Origin: Niastella koreensis GR20-10 | GTDB lineage: Bacteria; Bacteroidota; Bacteroidia; Chitinophagales; Chitinophagaceae | Assembly: GCF_000246855.1 (NCBI RefSeq) | Contig: NC_016609.1 | Span: 310,001 to 374,000, forward strand | Length of the DNA stretch: 64,000 nucleotides | Direction of reading: 5' to 3' | Shown: piece by piece, positions 35,371 through 43,653 of the stretch | Layout: each line of letters starts with the position of its first letter | Position numbering within the stretch: the first letter of the stretch is position 1 | Notes under the pieces: generated by a model | What the model was told of the DNA's origin: nothing | Databases searched by the model: none | Seen by the model: only the letters and a program-made list of their open reading frames with translations | Translations under genes and position numbers: made by a program

Positions 35371-35386
35371 TATACCGATCGGTATA
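35371..35386. promoter_or_regulatory. Perfect TetR operator before the first SDR gene
   Basis: TATACCGATCGGTATA is a perfect 16-bp palindrome, 36 bp before the SDR ATG, and differs by one base from the dyad in the tetR promoter. Confidence 0.8.
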
Positions 35387-35421
35387 AAATAAAGGAAGAC
35401 AATCATTTAAAACATAATAAT

Positions 35422-36171
35422 ATGAACATCACAAACAAAACCATCCTCGTTACCGGAGGAGGTACAGGCATTGGCTTTGCTATTGCCAAAAAATTATCAG
35501 GAAATGGTAATAACATTATACTCGCCGGCAGAAGGGAAGACGTGCTGAAAGATGCCGTTGCTAAATTACCCAACGCATCTTACATAGTTACTGATGTTAC
35601 GAAAGATGCTGATGTAGCCAACCTGGTTGAACAGGTAAAAAACAAATTCGGTGGGTTAGACATACTCGTAAACAATGCAGGTACCGGTTTCTATAATCCG
35701 CTGGATAGTGAATCGGGTAAGGTGTATGAAAATGCCAAATTTGAAATGGAGTTGAATTACCTGTCGGTAGTAAATCTCACTGAACGTTTTCTGCCTGTTT
35801 TGAAAGCCAGAAAAGAAGCGGCGATCGTTAATATTGAATCAATCGTTTCTTATCTGCCTTCTCTCTCAATACCTACCTATAGCGCCACTAAAGCAGCGTT
35901 GCATTCTTATGCACTGGCATTGCGGTTAACATTGGAAGCCTCGAATCCTCACATCAAAGTATTTGAAGTGTTTCCGCCATTTGTTGATACAGATCTTACC
36001 AAAGCTTTCGAGGCTGATAAATTATCACCAGATGAGGTGGCGCTGGACCTGTACAATGCATTGTTAACAGATGAGTATGCTGTAAGAAACGGACAAACAA
36101 AAGAAGTGTACCCGGCTTACCGGCAGGCCCCTGAAGTTACTTTAAAGCAGTTCAATGGAATAGAGGCTTAA
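35422..36171 (+). CDS. Short-chain dehydrogenase/reductase (DltE-like)
   Basis: Start ATG 35422 (MNITNKTILVTGGG) is chosen over 35341, which would run through the operator and the tetR stop. The 249-residue product has the cofactor motif TGGGTGIG (residues of about 11-18), NNAG at about 90, and catalytic Tyr/Lys in YSATKAALHSYALALR. It is a classical NAD(P)-dependent oxidoreductase of unknown substrate. A TetR operator lies just upstream, so it is probably induced when TetR binds its ligand. Confidence 0.92.
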   Translation: MNITNKTILVTGGGTGIGFAIAKKLSGNGNNIILAGRREDVLKDAVAKLPNASYIVTDVTKDADVANLVEQVKNKFGGLDILVNNAGTGFYNPLDSESGKVYENAKFEMELNYLSVVNLTERFLPVLKARKEAAIVNIESIVSYLPSLSIPTYSATKAALHSYALALRLTLEASNPHIKVFEVFPPFVDTDLTKAFEADKLSPDEVALDLYNALLTDEYAVRNGQTKEVYPAYRQAPEVTLKQFNGIEA

Positions 36172-36266
36172 AAACAAGTGAGCTTTTCAACAAACCACCT
36201 TTGAGCTCTTAAACAAAGCCGGAAAGTACTGTAAGTGCCAACTTTGTGGTAATAAAATTTATTACC

Positions 36267-37151
36267 ATGTCAAAAGTTTGGTTTATTACAGGCAGTTCCC
36301 GGGGATTGGGAAGAGCACTTACAGAAGCAGTTTTAGCAAAAGGCGATAACGTAGCAGCTACCGCCCGCACTCCGCAACAGTTAAATGACCTCGTAACGAA
36401 ATATCCGCAACAGATACTTCCGCTTAAGTTAGACGTAACAAATAAGAAAGAGATCACCACCGCTGTTGAACAGGCTGTTAAGCATTTTGGACGTATAGAT
36501 GTGTTGGTGAATAATGCCGGTTTTGGCGTTATTGGCGCAGCTGAAGCGTTTACCGATGAACAGGTACGCAGTCAGCTGGAAACTAATCTCTATGCCCCTA
36601 TTGAAATTACCCGGGTGGTATTGCCCTACATGCGTAAACAAAAAAGTGGCCGCATTTTACAGATCAGTTCTTTGGGTGGACGCGTAGGTAATCCTGGCGT
36701 TTCTATTTATCAGGCCGCGAAGTTTGGCTTGAGCGGATTTACAGAGGCTATATCAAAAGAGGTAGCACCGTTGGGGATCAAGGTTACTTCGGTTGAACCG
36801 GGTGGGTTCCGCACCGATTGGGCCGGTGATTCCATGAGTTACGCGCCTGCTGTGGAAGGCTATGAAACAACTGTTAATGCGCGTGCCGAGTATTTTCAAA
36901 CCGGTAAATTTGTTCCTGTAGGGGATCCGGTAAAAGCTGCACAGGTAATGATAAACCTGGTTGAACATCCTGAACCGCCTATGCACCTGATCTTAGGCAG
37001 TGAAGCTGCCGGGATGTTAAAACAGGCCGATGAAAACAGGAAAGCCGAATTTGAAAAATGGCTGCCGGTTTCATTGTCAACAGATCATGATGAAGCCATC
37101 AATTTCCTGGAAACAGAATACGGGAAAGAATTGCTTGGCAAAAAAAATTGA
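36267..37151 (+). CDS. Short-chain dehydrogenase/reductase
   Basis: A 294-residue classical-to-extended SDR: TGSSRGLGRAL cofactor motif at the N-terminus, NNAGFGVIG, catalytic YQAAKFGLSGFTEA, and the PGGFRTDW segment that closes the active site. The GTG at 36246 would add seven residues without family character. It follows the first SDR gene after 95 bp and is cotranscribed with or co-regulated by the AraC gene 30 bp downstream. The substrate is unknown. Confidence 0.92.
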   Translation: MSKVWFITGSSRGLGRALTEAVLAKGDNVAATARTPQQLNDLVTKYPQQILPLKLDVTNKKEITTAVEQAVKHFGRIDVLVNNAGFGVIGAAEAFTDEQVRSQLETNLYAPIEITRVVLPYMRKQKSGRILQISSLGGRVGNPGVSIYQAAKFGLSGFTEAISKEVAPLGIKVTSVEPGGFRTDWAGDSMSYAPAVEGYETTVNARAEYFQTGKFVPVGDPVKAAQVMINLVEHPEPPMHLILGSEAAGMLKQADENRKAEFEKWLPVSLSTDHDEAINFLETEYGKELLGKKN

Positions 37152-37181
37152 TCTTTGTATAGCATTTAAAAACCAGATCAT

Positions 37182-37979
37182 ATGGCGCAAAAGCCGTTAA
37201 GACCTGAAATTGTTTACTCCTGCTACCACCAGGTGAGTCGCGGGGGTGAACAATTTGTTCAGGACCATGTGTTGAGTTACCACGTGTCGGGCACGTTGAC
37301 AGTGAATGATGGTAACCAGGAACACCAGTTTATGCCCGGTGATATTCGTTTTGTGAAAAGGAATCAGCTGGGAAAGTTTTCAAAACATCCGCCAGCCGGT
37401 GGCGTATTCAAATCCGTTTCCATTATCATAGACCAGGAAACGCTGCGCAATTTAAGTATCGAGCATGGCTATATGGCTTCCAAACACCATTCGGCCGCAT
37501 CTATTTTCAAAATAGCACCCCATCCATTGGTAAAGTCGTTTATGGATTCATTACTTCCATATGAAAACCTGCCATCGGAAGAAACCAGCAGTCTGTTGGC
37601 ATTGAAAGTAAAAGAAGCGGTTCTGTTATTACTGCGCAGTGAGCCTGAATTAAAAGATGTGTTGTTTGATTTTACCGAACCGGGTAAGATCGACCTGGAA
37701 GCATATATGTTGCAGCATTACCAGTTCAATGTAGGGCTTAACCGCTTTGCCTATTTAACGGGCCGTAGCCTGGCTACCTTCAAACGTGATTTTGAAAAAG
37801 TATTTCATACCAGTCCGGGCAATTGGTTATTACAAAAAAGACTGCAGGAAGCTCATTACCTCATCAAGGAAAAAGGAAACAAACCTTCTGATGTGTACCT
37901 GGAAGTAGGCTTTGAAGACCTGTCGCATTTTTCGTATGCATTTAAGAATGCATACGGCGTGGCGCCCTCGAAGATCTAG
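37182..37979 (+). CDS. AraC family transcriptional regulator
   Basis: A 265-residue protein with an N-terminal cupin-like domain (about 10-120) and a C-terminal AraC DNA-binding domain: FAYLTGRSLATFKRDFEKVF with TSPGNWL, then PSDVYLEVGFEDLSHFSYAF. It lies 30 bp after the second SDR gene in the same direction and is the third regulator-related gene of this cluster, so it probably responds to the product or substrate of the SDR enzymes. The effector is unknown. Confidence 0.9.
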   Translation: MAQKPLRPEIVYSCYHQVSRGGEQFVQDHVLSYHVSGTLTVNDGNQEHQFMPGDIRFVKRNQLGKFSKHPPAGGVFKSVSIIIDQETLRNLSIEHGYMASKHHSAASIFKIAPHPLVKSFMDSLLPYENLPSEETSSLLALKVKEAVLLLLRSEPELKDVLFDFTEPGKIDLEAYMLQHYQFNVGLNRFAYLTGRSLATFKRDFEKVFHTSPGNWLLQKRLQEAHYLIKEKGNKPSDVYLEVGFEDLSHFSYAFKNAYGVAPSKI

Positions 37980-38048
37980 CTGGATTTTAACCAACCGGTA
38001 AATGGATTATCTTTATGCGATTTCGACCCTTTAAAATGGTTAAACCGC

Positions 38049-40046
38049 ATGATACGACCCTTTGCACTGGCGTTAATAATATTACTGGTTGGAAATTCAG
38101 CTGTGGCGCAGGACACAGGTTTTGTATGTACTACTACAACTGCCTTGAAAGAAGTAGTGGTATCTTATCAGGCTGATAAACTTACACCGGTTACTTTCCA
38201 GAATATCAGTTCAAAAGACCTAAAAGTAAAATCTGTTGGTCAGGAACCTTCTTTTATACTGAACCAAACGCCCTCCATTACCAATTATTCCGATGCAGGT
38301 AACTCTCAGGGCTATTCCTATTTCAGAATGCGTGGAATCGATCAAACCCGGATCAACATTTCCCTGGATGGCGTTCCATTAAACGATCCGGAAGACCAGG
38401 GCGCTTATTTCTCCAATTATCCCGATCTGCTGAATTCTGTTAGCAGCATGCAGATCCAACGGGGGGCGGGTACCAGTAAGAATGGCGTGGCCAGTTATGG
38501 GGGCAGCCTGCAGTTATTCTCACCCAACCTGTACGATTCTGCCAAAACAACCATTGGTGTGGGTTATGGTTCCTTCAATAGTTTACGGGCCTTTGGAGAA
38601 TACAACAGTGGTGTAAAAAACAGGAAAGCATTATACGCGCGCGTTTCGGAAGTATATGCAGATGGCTATAAATACAATTCCGCCAACAACTCCCAATCTG
38701 CCTTTGTAAGCGGCGCGTGGTTCGCCGATAAAACATCCTGGAGGTTGAACGTTCTGGCAGGGCATCAGCAAAACCAACTGGCGTGGCTGGGTGTTTCCGA
38801 TACATTAATTGCCATTGACAGAAGAACAAACGGCAACAAAAACGAAAGGGATAAATTCACCCAATGGATGACACAGTTGTTGAACACATGGAGGTTGAGC
38901 TATTATTCTAACCTGCAATCGGGATTGTATTATTCTACACTGAAAGGCGGATACGATTATAATAATAATAACTTTTTGGGCCTGCCTACCACTGATAAAA
39001 TGTATCACTACGCTTTTCAATCGCAGCTGGTGGGTTTTTACAGCAATTATAACCTCATATGGAATGGTCTGAATGTTACAACGGGTGCACACGGCAATAT
39101 CTACAACCGCCAGCATACGTTTACCGAGAAAACGTTGGGACAATTGTATACAAACACCGGCTATAAGAACGAGGCCAGTGCGTTTGTAAAGGCGGTGTAT
39201 AATATAAGTTGGCTTTCTTTGTTTACCGATCTTCAATATCGCTATACTGAGTTCGATTACCAGGGAACCGTGCATTTAAACAAACTGAACTGGAATTTCT
39301 TCAATCCCAAAGTAGGAGCAAGCATTCAAATAAATCCTGATGTGGTTGCCTATTACAGCGTTGCCCGCACGGGCCGTGAACCAACAAGAAATGACCTGTT
39401 CCTGGGTAATGATGATCTGCTGGCTGATAGTATAGGTAATCCATTAATTTCCTCTCCAGCTGCTGAATTTGTAGTAGACCATGAAGCGGGGCTACGGTTC
39501 CGGTCAAAACATTGGAACGTCAACCTCAACTGGTATTACATGAATTTTGAAAATGAGATCGTGCTCAACGGAAAATTCGGACCAAACGGATTGGCGCTTA
39601 CCAATAATGTAGAGAAAAGCTTCAGAACAGGTGTTGAATTAAGTGCTGCTTTTCATTTGGACCAGCATTTTACATTCACCAACAATTCATCTTACAATCA
39701 TAGCCGCATAAAGGAACAAAAAGTAAAATTCAGTCCGGTTCTTACCCCTGCTGTAATTATTAACCAGGAAGCTGCCTATGCGTACAGGAACTTTTCTATA
39801 GCGATGACGGTACGCTACCAGGATAAATCATTCATTGATTTCGCCAACACTTCCTCAATAAATGGATATACTTTACTGAATAGCCGGGTGGGTTATAATT
39901 ACAGAAAATTCGAGTTTGCCATTTTTGCCAACAACCTCACCAATGCCAAATACTTTAATAACGGCTATGTGGACTATGATGGAAGCAAAAAGTATTTTGT
40001 ACAGGCGCCAACCACCGTATACGCTTCTGTAAAAGTTACCTTATGA
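38049..40046 (+). CDS. TonB-dependent outer membrane receptor, likely for an NAD precursor
   Basis: A 665-residue receptor with a signal peptide (ending about SAVAQ), a plug domain (YSYFRMRGIDQTRINISLDG, GAGTSKNGVASYGGSLQL) and a 22-strand-type barrel ending KVTL. It has no carboxypeptidase-like N-terminal domain and no SusD partner, unlike SusC. The gene overlaps pnuC by 4 bp, and pnuC overlaps nadR. This arrangement makes nicotinamide riboside or a related NAD precursor the likely substrate. Substrate assignment rests on context only. Confidence 0.85.
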   Translation: MIRPFALALIILLVGNSAVAQDTGFVCTTTTALKEVVVSYQADKLTPVTFQNISSKDLKVKSVGQEPSFILNQTPSITNYSDAGNSQGYSYFRMRGIDQTRINISLDGVPLNDPEDQGAYFSNYPDLLNSVSSMQIQRGAGTSKNGVASYGGSLQLFSPNLYDSAKTTIGVGYGSFNSLRAFGEYNSGVKNRKALYARVSEVYADGYKYNSANNSQSAFVSGAWFADKTSWRLNVLAGHQQNQLAWLGVSDTLIAIDRRTNGNKNERDKFTQWMTQLLNTWRLSYYSNLQSGLYYSTLKGGYDYNNNNFLGLPTTDKMYHYAFQSQLVGFYSNYNLIWNGLNVTTGAHGNIYNRQHTFTEKTLGQLYTNTGYKNEASAFVKAVYNISWLSLFTDLQYRYTEFDYQGTVHLNKLNWNFFNPKVGASIQINPDVVAYYSVARTGREPTRNDLFLGNDDLLADSIGNPLISSPAAEFVVDHEAGLRFRSKHWNVNLNWYYMNFENEIVLNGKFGPNGLALTNNVEKSFRTGVELSAAFHLDQHFTFTNNSSYNHSRIKEQKVKFSPVLTPAVIINQEAAYAYRNFSIAMTVRYQDKSFIDFANTSSINGYTLLNSRVGYNYRKFEFAIFANNLTNAKYFNNGYVDYDGSKKYFVQAPTTVYASVKVTL

Positions 40047-40675
40047 TGCATTTTTTCGATATCGGGAATATTGCTGTCTCAGTTATGGGCTATCCCATCA
40101 GCTGGGTAGAACTGATCGGCACCCTGTTTGGGCTGATCTCCGTGTTCTACGCTTCCCGGGCAAATATTCTGACCTGGCCCACGGGCATCATTAATGAATT
40201 GTTTTTGTTTATCCTGTTCTTCCAGGTGCAGTTGTATGCAGATATGTTTTTACAGGTGTACTTTTTTATTGTTACCATCTATGGCTGGTATAACTGGAAA
40301 ACCAACACTGTTGAAAAGAAAGTCTCTGCTACCACAGCTAAAGGCAGGTTAGTACTTATTGCAGCTACCGCAGTGGGCACTGTGGCGTTTGGTTACCTGT
40401 TTCAGCATATTCATATTTTGTTGCCCGCCTATTTTAAAACACCGGCAGCTTATCCATTCGCCGATTCCTTTGTTATGATCTTAAGTATTCTTGCTACCAT
40501 CTTATTGGCAAGAAAAAAGCTGGAGAACTGGGTGTTATGGATTACGGGGGATGTGGTGTGCGTGGTGTTGTATTTCAAAAAGCAAATCTATTTTCTTTCC
40601 CTTGAGTACCTGATTTTTTTAGGGTTAGCGTCATATGGCTTGTATCACTGGAACAAAACAATGAAAAATGGTTAA
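40043..40675 (+). CDS. pnuC: PnuC-type nicotinamide riboside transporter
   Basis: A 210-residue protein with about seven membrane helices and the PnuC signature: WVELIGTLFGLISVFYASRANILTWPTG, then VYFFIVTIYGWYNW (WxxW-type motif region) and WVLWITGDVVCVVLYFKKQI. PnuC carries unphosphorylated nicotinamide riboside by facilitated diffusion, trapped by phosphorylation through NadR, which is the next gene. It overlaps both neighbours (4 and 8 bp). Confidence 0.93.
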   Translation: MMHFFDIGNIAVSVMGYPISWVELIGTLFGLISVFYASRANILTWPTGIINELFLFILFFQVQLYADMFLQVYFFIVTIYGWYNWKTNTVEKKVSATTAKGRLVLIAATAVGTVAFGYLFQHIHILLPAYFKTPAAYPFADSFVMILSILATILLARKKLENWVLWITGDVVCVVLYFKKQIYFLSLEYLIFLGLASYGLYHWNKTMKNG

Positions 40676-41663
40676 GGGGTTTGTGTTTGGGAAGTTTTTA
40701 CCCTTTCATAAGGGGCATGAGGCGATGATGCGTTTTGCGTTGCGCCATTGTGATTTCCTTACCGTATTGGTGTGCGCCAGTGATAAAGAGACCATTTCAG
40801 GTGAGTTGAGAAAAGACTGGATCGAAAAAACTTTCCCGGTACCCAAAAATGTGGAGGTAAGGGTGCTGGATTATAAGGAAGATGAACTGCCCAATTCCTC
40901 CGTTTCTTCCAAAGAAATTTCCAGGATCTGGGCTACTGTCTTTAAAAACCTGTTTCCTGATTATTCGTTGCTGGTTACATCGGAGCAGTACGGTTACTAC
41001 CTGGCGGAGTATATGAATATACAACACCTGCCGTTTGATCTGCCTAAAACGCTGGTACCGGTTTCGGCCACGTCTGTCCGCAATGAACTGTTGGCGAACT
41101 GGCAATTTGTTCCCGATGCGGTGCGGCGCGATTTGGTGAATAAAGTAGTGATCCTGGGAACAGAATCAACAGGCAAAACAACCCTGACGGAAAAACTCGC
41201 GGCTTATTTTAATTGCAATAAAGTAATGGAAGCGGGCAGGGACCTCATTCCCGATTCCAATGATTTCAGCATAAATGATCTGCACCTGGTAGCCAGGGAG
41301 CATGCCCGGCGAATTGATGAAGCGGCTGATGGCAGCAGTCCGCTCGTTATTATCGATACCGACATTCATATCACGAAATCTTACTGCCGGTTTAGTTTTG
41401 AGCAGGACCTTGAAGTGCCTGCTGCTGTCTATCATTCCAATCAGGCACAGCTCTATTTGTATTTGAAGAACGATGTTGAATATTTTCAGGATGGTACCAG
41501 GTTGAGCCGGGAAGAGCGCGACCGGCTGGATAGTTTTCACCGGCAGGTATTGCGTGAAGCCAATATTAACCTGGTAGAAATTACCGGTAATTGGGAAGAA
41601 CGTTTTCAACTGGCTGTAGCGCAGGTAAAGAAATTGATTACATTACAATATATCTATGCTTAA
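40668..41663 (+). CDS. nadR: NadR-type bifunctional NMN adenylyltransferase / NR kinase
   Basis: A 331-residue protein. The N-terminal adenylyltransferase domain (1 to about 155) has GKFLPFHKGHEAMM (H-x-G-H nucleotidyltransferase motif) and the second motif SATSVRNE. The C-terminal ribosylnicotinamide kinase domain has Walker A GTESTGKTTL near residue 164 and LID/substrate residues further on. It lacks the HTH repressor domain of enterobacterial NadR, so it is an enzyme only. It phosphorylates the NR brought by PnuC and adenylylates the NMN to NAD. It overlaps pnuC and namZ by 8 bp each. Confidence 0.93.
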   Translation: MVKGFVFGKFLPFHKGHEAMMRFALRHCDFLTVLVCASDKETISGELRKDWIEKTFPVPKNVEVRVLDYKEDELPNSSVSSKEISRIWATVFKNLFPDYSLLVTSEQYGYYLAEYMNIQHLPFDLPKTLVPVSATSVRNELLANWQFVPDAVRRDLVNKVVILGTESTGKTTLTEKLAAYFNCNKVMEAGRDLIPDSNDFSINDLHLVAREHARRIDEAADGSSPLVIIDTDIHITKSYCRFSFEQDLEVPAAVYHSNQAQLYLYLKNDVEYFQDGTRLSREERDRLDSFHRQVLREANINLVEITGNWEERFQLAVAQVKKLITLQYIYA

Positions 41664-42843
41664 TATTCAATTTGGGATTGATATACTGCTGGCGCAACAG
41701 CCGCACTGGAAACGCAAACGCATTGCCCTGGTGACCAATCATGCGGCTACTACCAACTGTTTTGCTCCATCCCGGTTGGCTTTATTACAGCATGGGTTTA
41801 ATATCGTAAAATTATTCTCGCCTGAACATGGACTCGATACTACCGGCGCTGACGGCCATGCAATGGGCAATTCAACCGACCCGCTTACTCATTTGCCGGT
41901 AGTTAGTTTGTATGGCGATAAACTGGCGCCCGCCCCTGAAGACCTCATTGACATTGACGTGGTGTTGTTCGATATTCCCGATATCGGCAGCCGGTTCTAT
42001 ACCTACTTATGGACGATGACGCATGTGCTGGAAGCCTGTGCTGTTTATAATCTTCCCTTTATAGTTGCCGACAGGCCCAACCCGGTTTCGGGTAATTTAA
42101 GGCTGGCCGAAGGCCCTATGCTCGATGAAGTACACTGTAGTAGTTTCATCGGCCGCTGGTCTATCCCGGTACGGCATAGTTGTACCATGGGAGAGCTGGC
42201 AAAATACTTTAACGCCACAAGAAATATTAATTGTGAGCTGGAAGTAATTCCGTGTAACTATTGGCAGCGGGATATATATTATACTGAATGGAGCCATTCA
42301 TTTGTGCCCTTATCGCCAGCCATACCGGGCTTTGAATCGGCATTGTTGTATCCGGGGTTATGCTACCTTGAAGCTACCAATTGCAGCGAGGGGAGGGGTA
42401 CGGCCACGCCTTTTCGCATAGCGGGTGCGCCCTGGATGCAGGCCAATGAAACTGCCCGGCTGTTTAATTCCATGCAGGCTGCCAATGCAAACAGTGTATA
42501 CGCCCGGCCAATTATGTATACACCAACCGAAGGTAAATATGTGGGGCAGCGCTGTAACGGTATAATGCTGCATGTTACCGATCCAAATGCTTTTCTACCG
42601 GTAACCATAGGTTGGTTACTTATCAGGATTATAAAAGAACTGCATCCACAACATTTTCAGTGGGCGACTTATCCTACACATGTAAATCCCTCCGGTAAAA
42701 ACCATCTCGATCTTTTGTCGGGCATCTCAGGCACCCCAATCCTTTTTGAAACAGCCTTAGCTGATTTTACAGATGCTGTAAGGGAACATATTGAACTCAA
42801 AGATTGGTTCTTACGTATTCAACCTCATTTGATGTACATATAG
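41656..42843 (+). CDS. namZ: NamZ-type (DUF1343) exo-beta-N-acetylmuramidase, no signal peptide
   Basis: A 395-residue DUF1343 protein with family landmarks FGIDILLAQ, LVTNHAATT, FSPEHGLD, DIPDIGSRFYTYLWTM, VADRPNPVSG, YPGLCYLEATNCSEGRGT and HVNPSGKNH. Characterised NamZ enzymes release terminal MurNAc from peptidoglycan fragments. No signal peptide is visible, so a cytoplasmic location is implied unless an upstream start exists. It is the last gene of the NAD-salvage operon (8-bp overlap with nadR). Why cell-wall recycling is joined to NAD salvage is unclear. Confidence 0.85.
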   Translation: MLNIQFGIDILLAQQPHWKRKRIALVTNHAATTNCFAPSRLALLQHGFNIVKLFSPEHGLDTTGADGHAMGNSTDPLTHLPVVSLYGDKLAPAPEDLIDIDVVLFDIPDIGSRFYTYLWTMTHVLEACAVYNLPFIVADRPNPVSGNLRLAEGPMLDEVHCSSFIGRWSIPVRHSCTMGELAKYFNATRNINCELEVIPCNYWQRDIYYTEWSHSFVPLSPAIPGFESALLYPGLCYLEATNCSEGRGTATPFRIAGAPWMQANETARLFNSMQAANANSVYARPIMYTPTEGKYVGQRCNGIMLHVTDPNAFLPVTIGWLLIRIIKELHPQHFQWATYPTHVNPSGKNHLDLLSGISGTPILFETALADFTDAVREHIELKDWFLRIQPHLMYI

Positions 42844-42856
42844 TAACGTTAGATGA

Positions 42857-43015
42857 AGATTTATTTTTGGTAGTAATGGTACTGTGTTCCGTCAATTATT
42901 GTTAAACGGACAAGTAACCGACATCTCTACTATCGGCTGCCCTAAGGGCTGGTACCTGGCCAATATCAGAACAGTTGATGGCGCTGCCGCAACCTACAAG
43001 GTGATAGTACAATAA
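42857..43015 (+). pseudogene. Orphan T9SS type A sorting domain
   Basis: The frame from a TGA at 42854 to TAA at 43013-43015 has no start and reads FGSNGTVFRQLLLNGQVTD, then ISTIGCPKGWYLANI and ATYKVIVQ. This is the typical C-terminal T9SS sorting domain (strand, GxVxxI-S, PKGxYxxxI, KVxVQ). The cargo protein upstream has been lost. It directly follows namZ, so a deletion end point probably lies here. Confidence 0.7.
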
Positions 43016-43040
43016 AGGATAACCAGATAGGATGTAACAA

Positions 43041-43070
43041 AATCCCCCGGGTATATACCGGGGCTTTTTT
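43041..43070 (+). terminator. Terminator after the sorting-domain remnant
   Basis: CCCCGG (43045-43050) and CCGGGG (43058-43063) enclose GTATATA, followed by CTTTTTT. It is probably now the end of the NAD-salvage operon. Confidence 0.85.
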
Positions 43071-43232
43071 ATTAAGGAGCACTGTTCGTAATTATACGAT
43101 AATTACATCGCTTAGAAGCACGGGAATAGGTATTTACAAGAATTACTTAAAGAAAGAGTAAAAATGCAATACAGTTGGAATGCAATTTGTAATAATGGGG
43201 ACAGGATATTCAAAGGATATTGGATTTAAAAC

Positions 43233-43265
43233 GGGGGCGTTATTTTTATCTTGCCCCCTCTTTTT
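43233..43265 (+). terminator. Second plus-strand terminator without a visible gene
   Basis: GGGGGC (43233-43238) pairs with GCCCCC (43253-43258), followed by TCTTTTT. No reading frame precedes it in 43071-43232, so it may end a small RNA. Confidence 0.7.
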
Positions 43266-43317
43266 AAGACTAATATCTTTTCAAAATATAAATGCTTACT
43301 TCCTGGATCCGTACCCG

Positions 43318-43504
43318 CATCATGCCAATGCCTTGGTTATGTTTATGGCATGATGATAGAACCGTTTTTATAACGCTGAATAATCAACGCTAACCGCCGG
43401 TATTGCTGGCGCGTAGTTGACAGCGTTTGTTGTTACCTTTCCTTGAACGTTTCTGATACCATTAATAAAAGAGTCCCGTTCAGTTTATCTGGGCGGGACT
43501 CTTT
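43318..43504. ncRNA. Candidate structured RNA element
   Basis: Three ordered structures lie in 187 bp with no reading frame: hairpin CATCATGCCA (43318-43327) / TGGCATGATG (43346-43355); a nested stem AACGCTG (43372-43378) / CAGCGTT (43421-43427) containing CAAC/GTTG and GCC/GGC; and a final perfect 11-bp stem (43468-43478 with 43494-43504). The last stem is followed by TTTG on plus and preceded by AAAA, so termination is possible on both strands. A conserved RNA is inferred only from fold potential. Confidence 0.35.
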
Positions 43505-43594
43505 GCGTATAGTCTAAAGGTTTTTATTTGTGTAAAGATCAATTTATTTATTACCTGCCAGAAGTATTTCTACGTAATAAAAGTGTGAATCCAT

Positions 43595-43626
43595 AAAAAA
43601 AGGCTGCCCCTTTCAGGAACAGCCCT
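43595..43626 (-). terminator. Terminator of the aminotransferase gene
   Basis: GGCTG and CAGCC enclose CCCCTTTCAGGAA; the minus strand ends TTTTTTT. Confidence 0.75.
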
Positions 43627-43653
43627 AATAAGTATACGTACCAGTTAGATTAT

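Noticed and set aside
37980..38048. Riboswitch in the leader of the NAD-salvage operon
   Set aside because: The leader is only 69 nt with one weak hairpin and no resemblance to known NAD-sensing RNAs that I can recognise.
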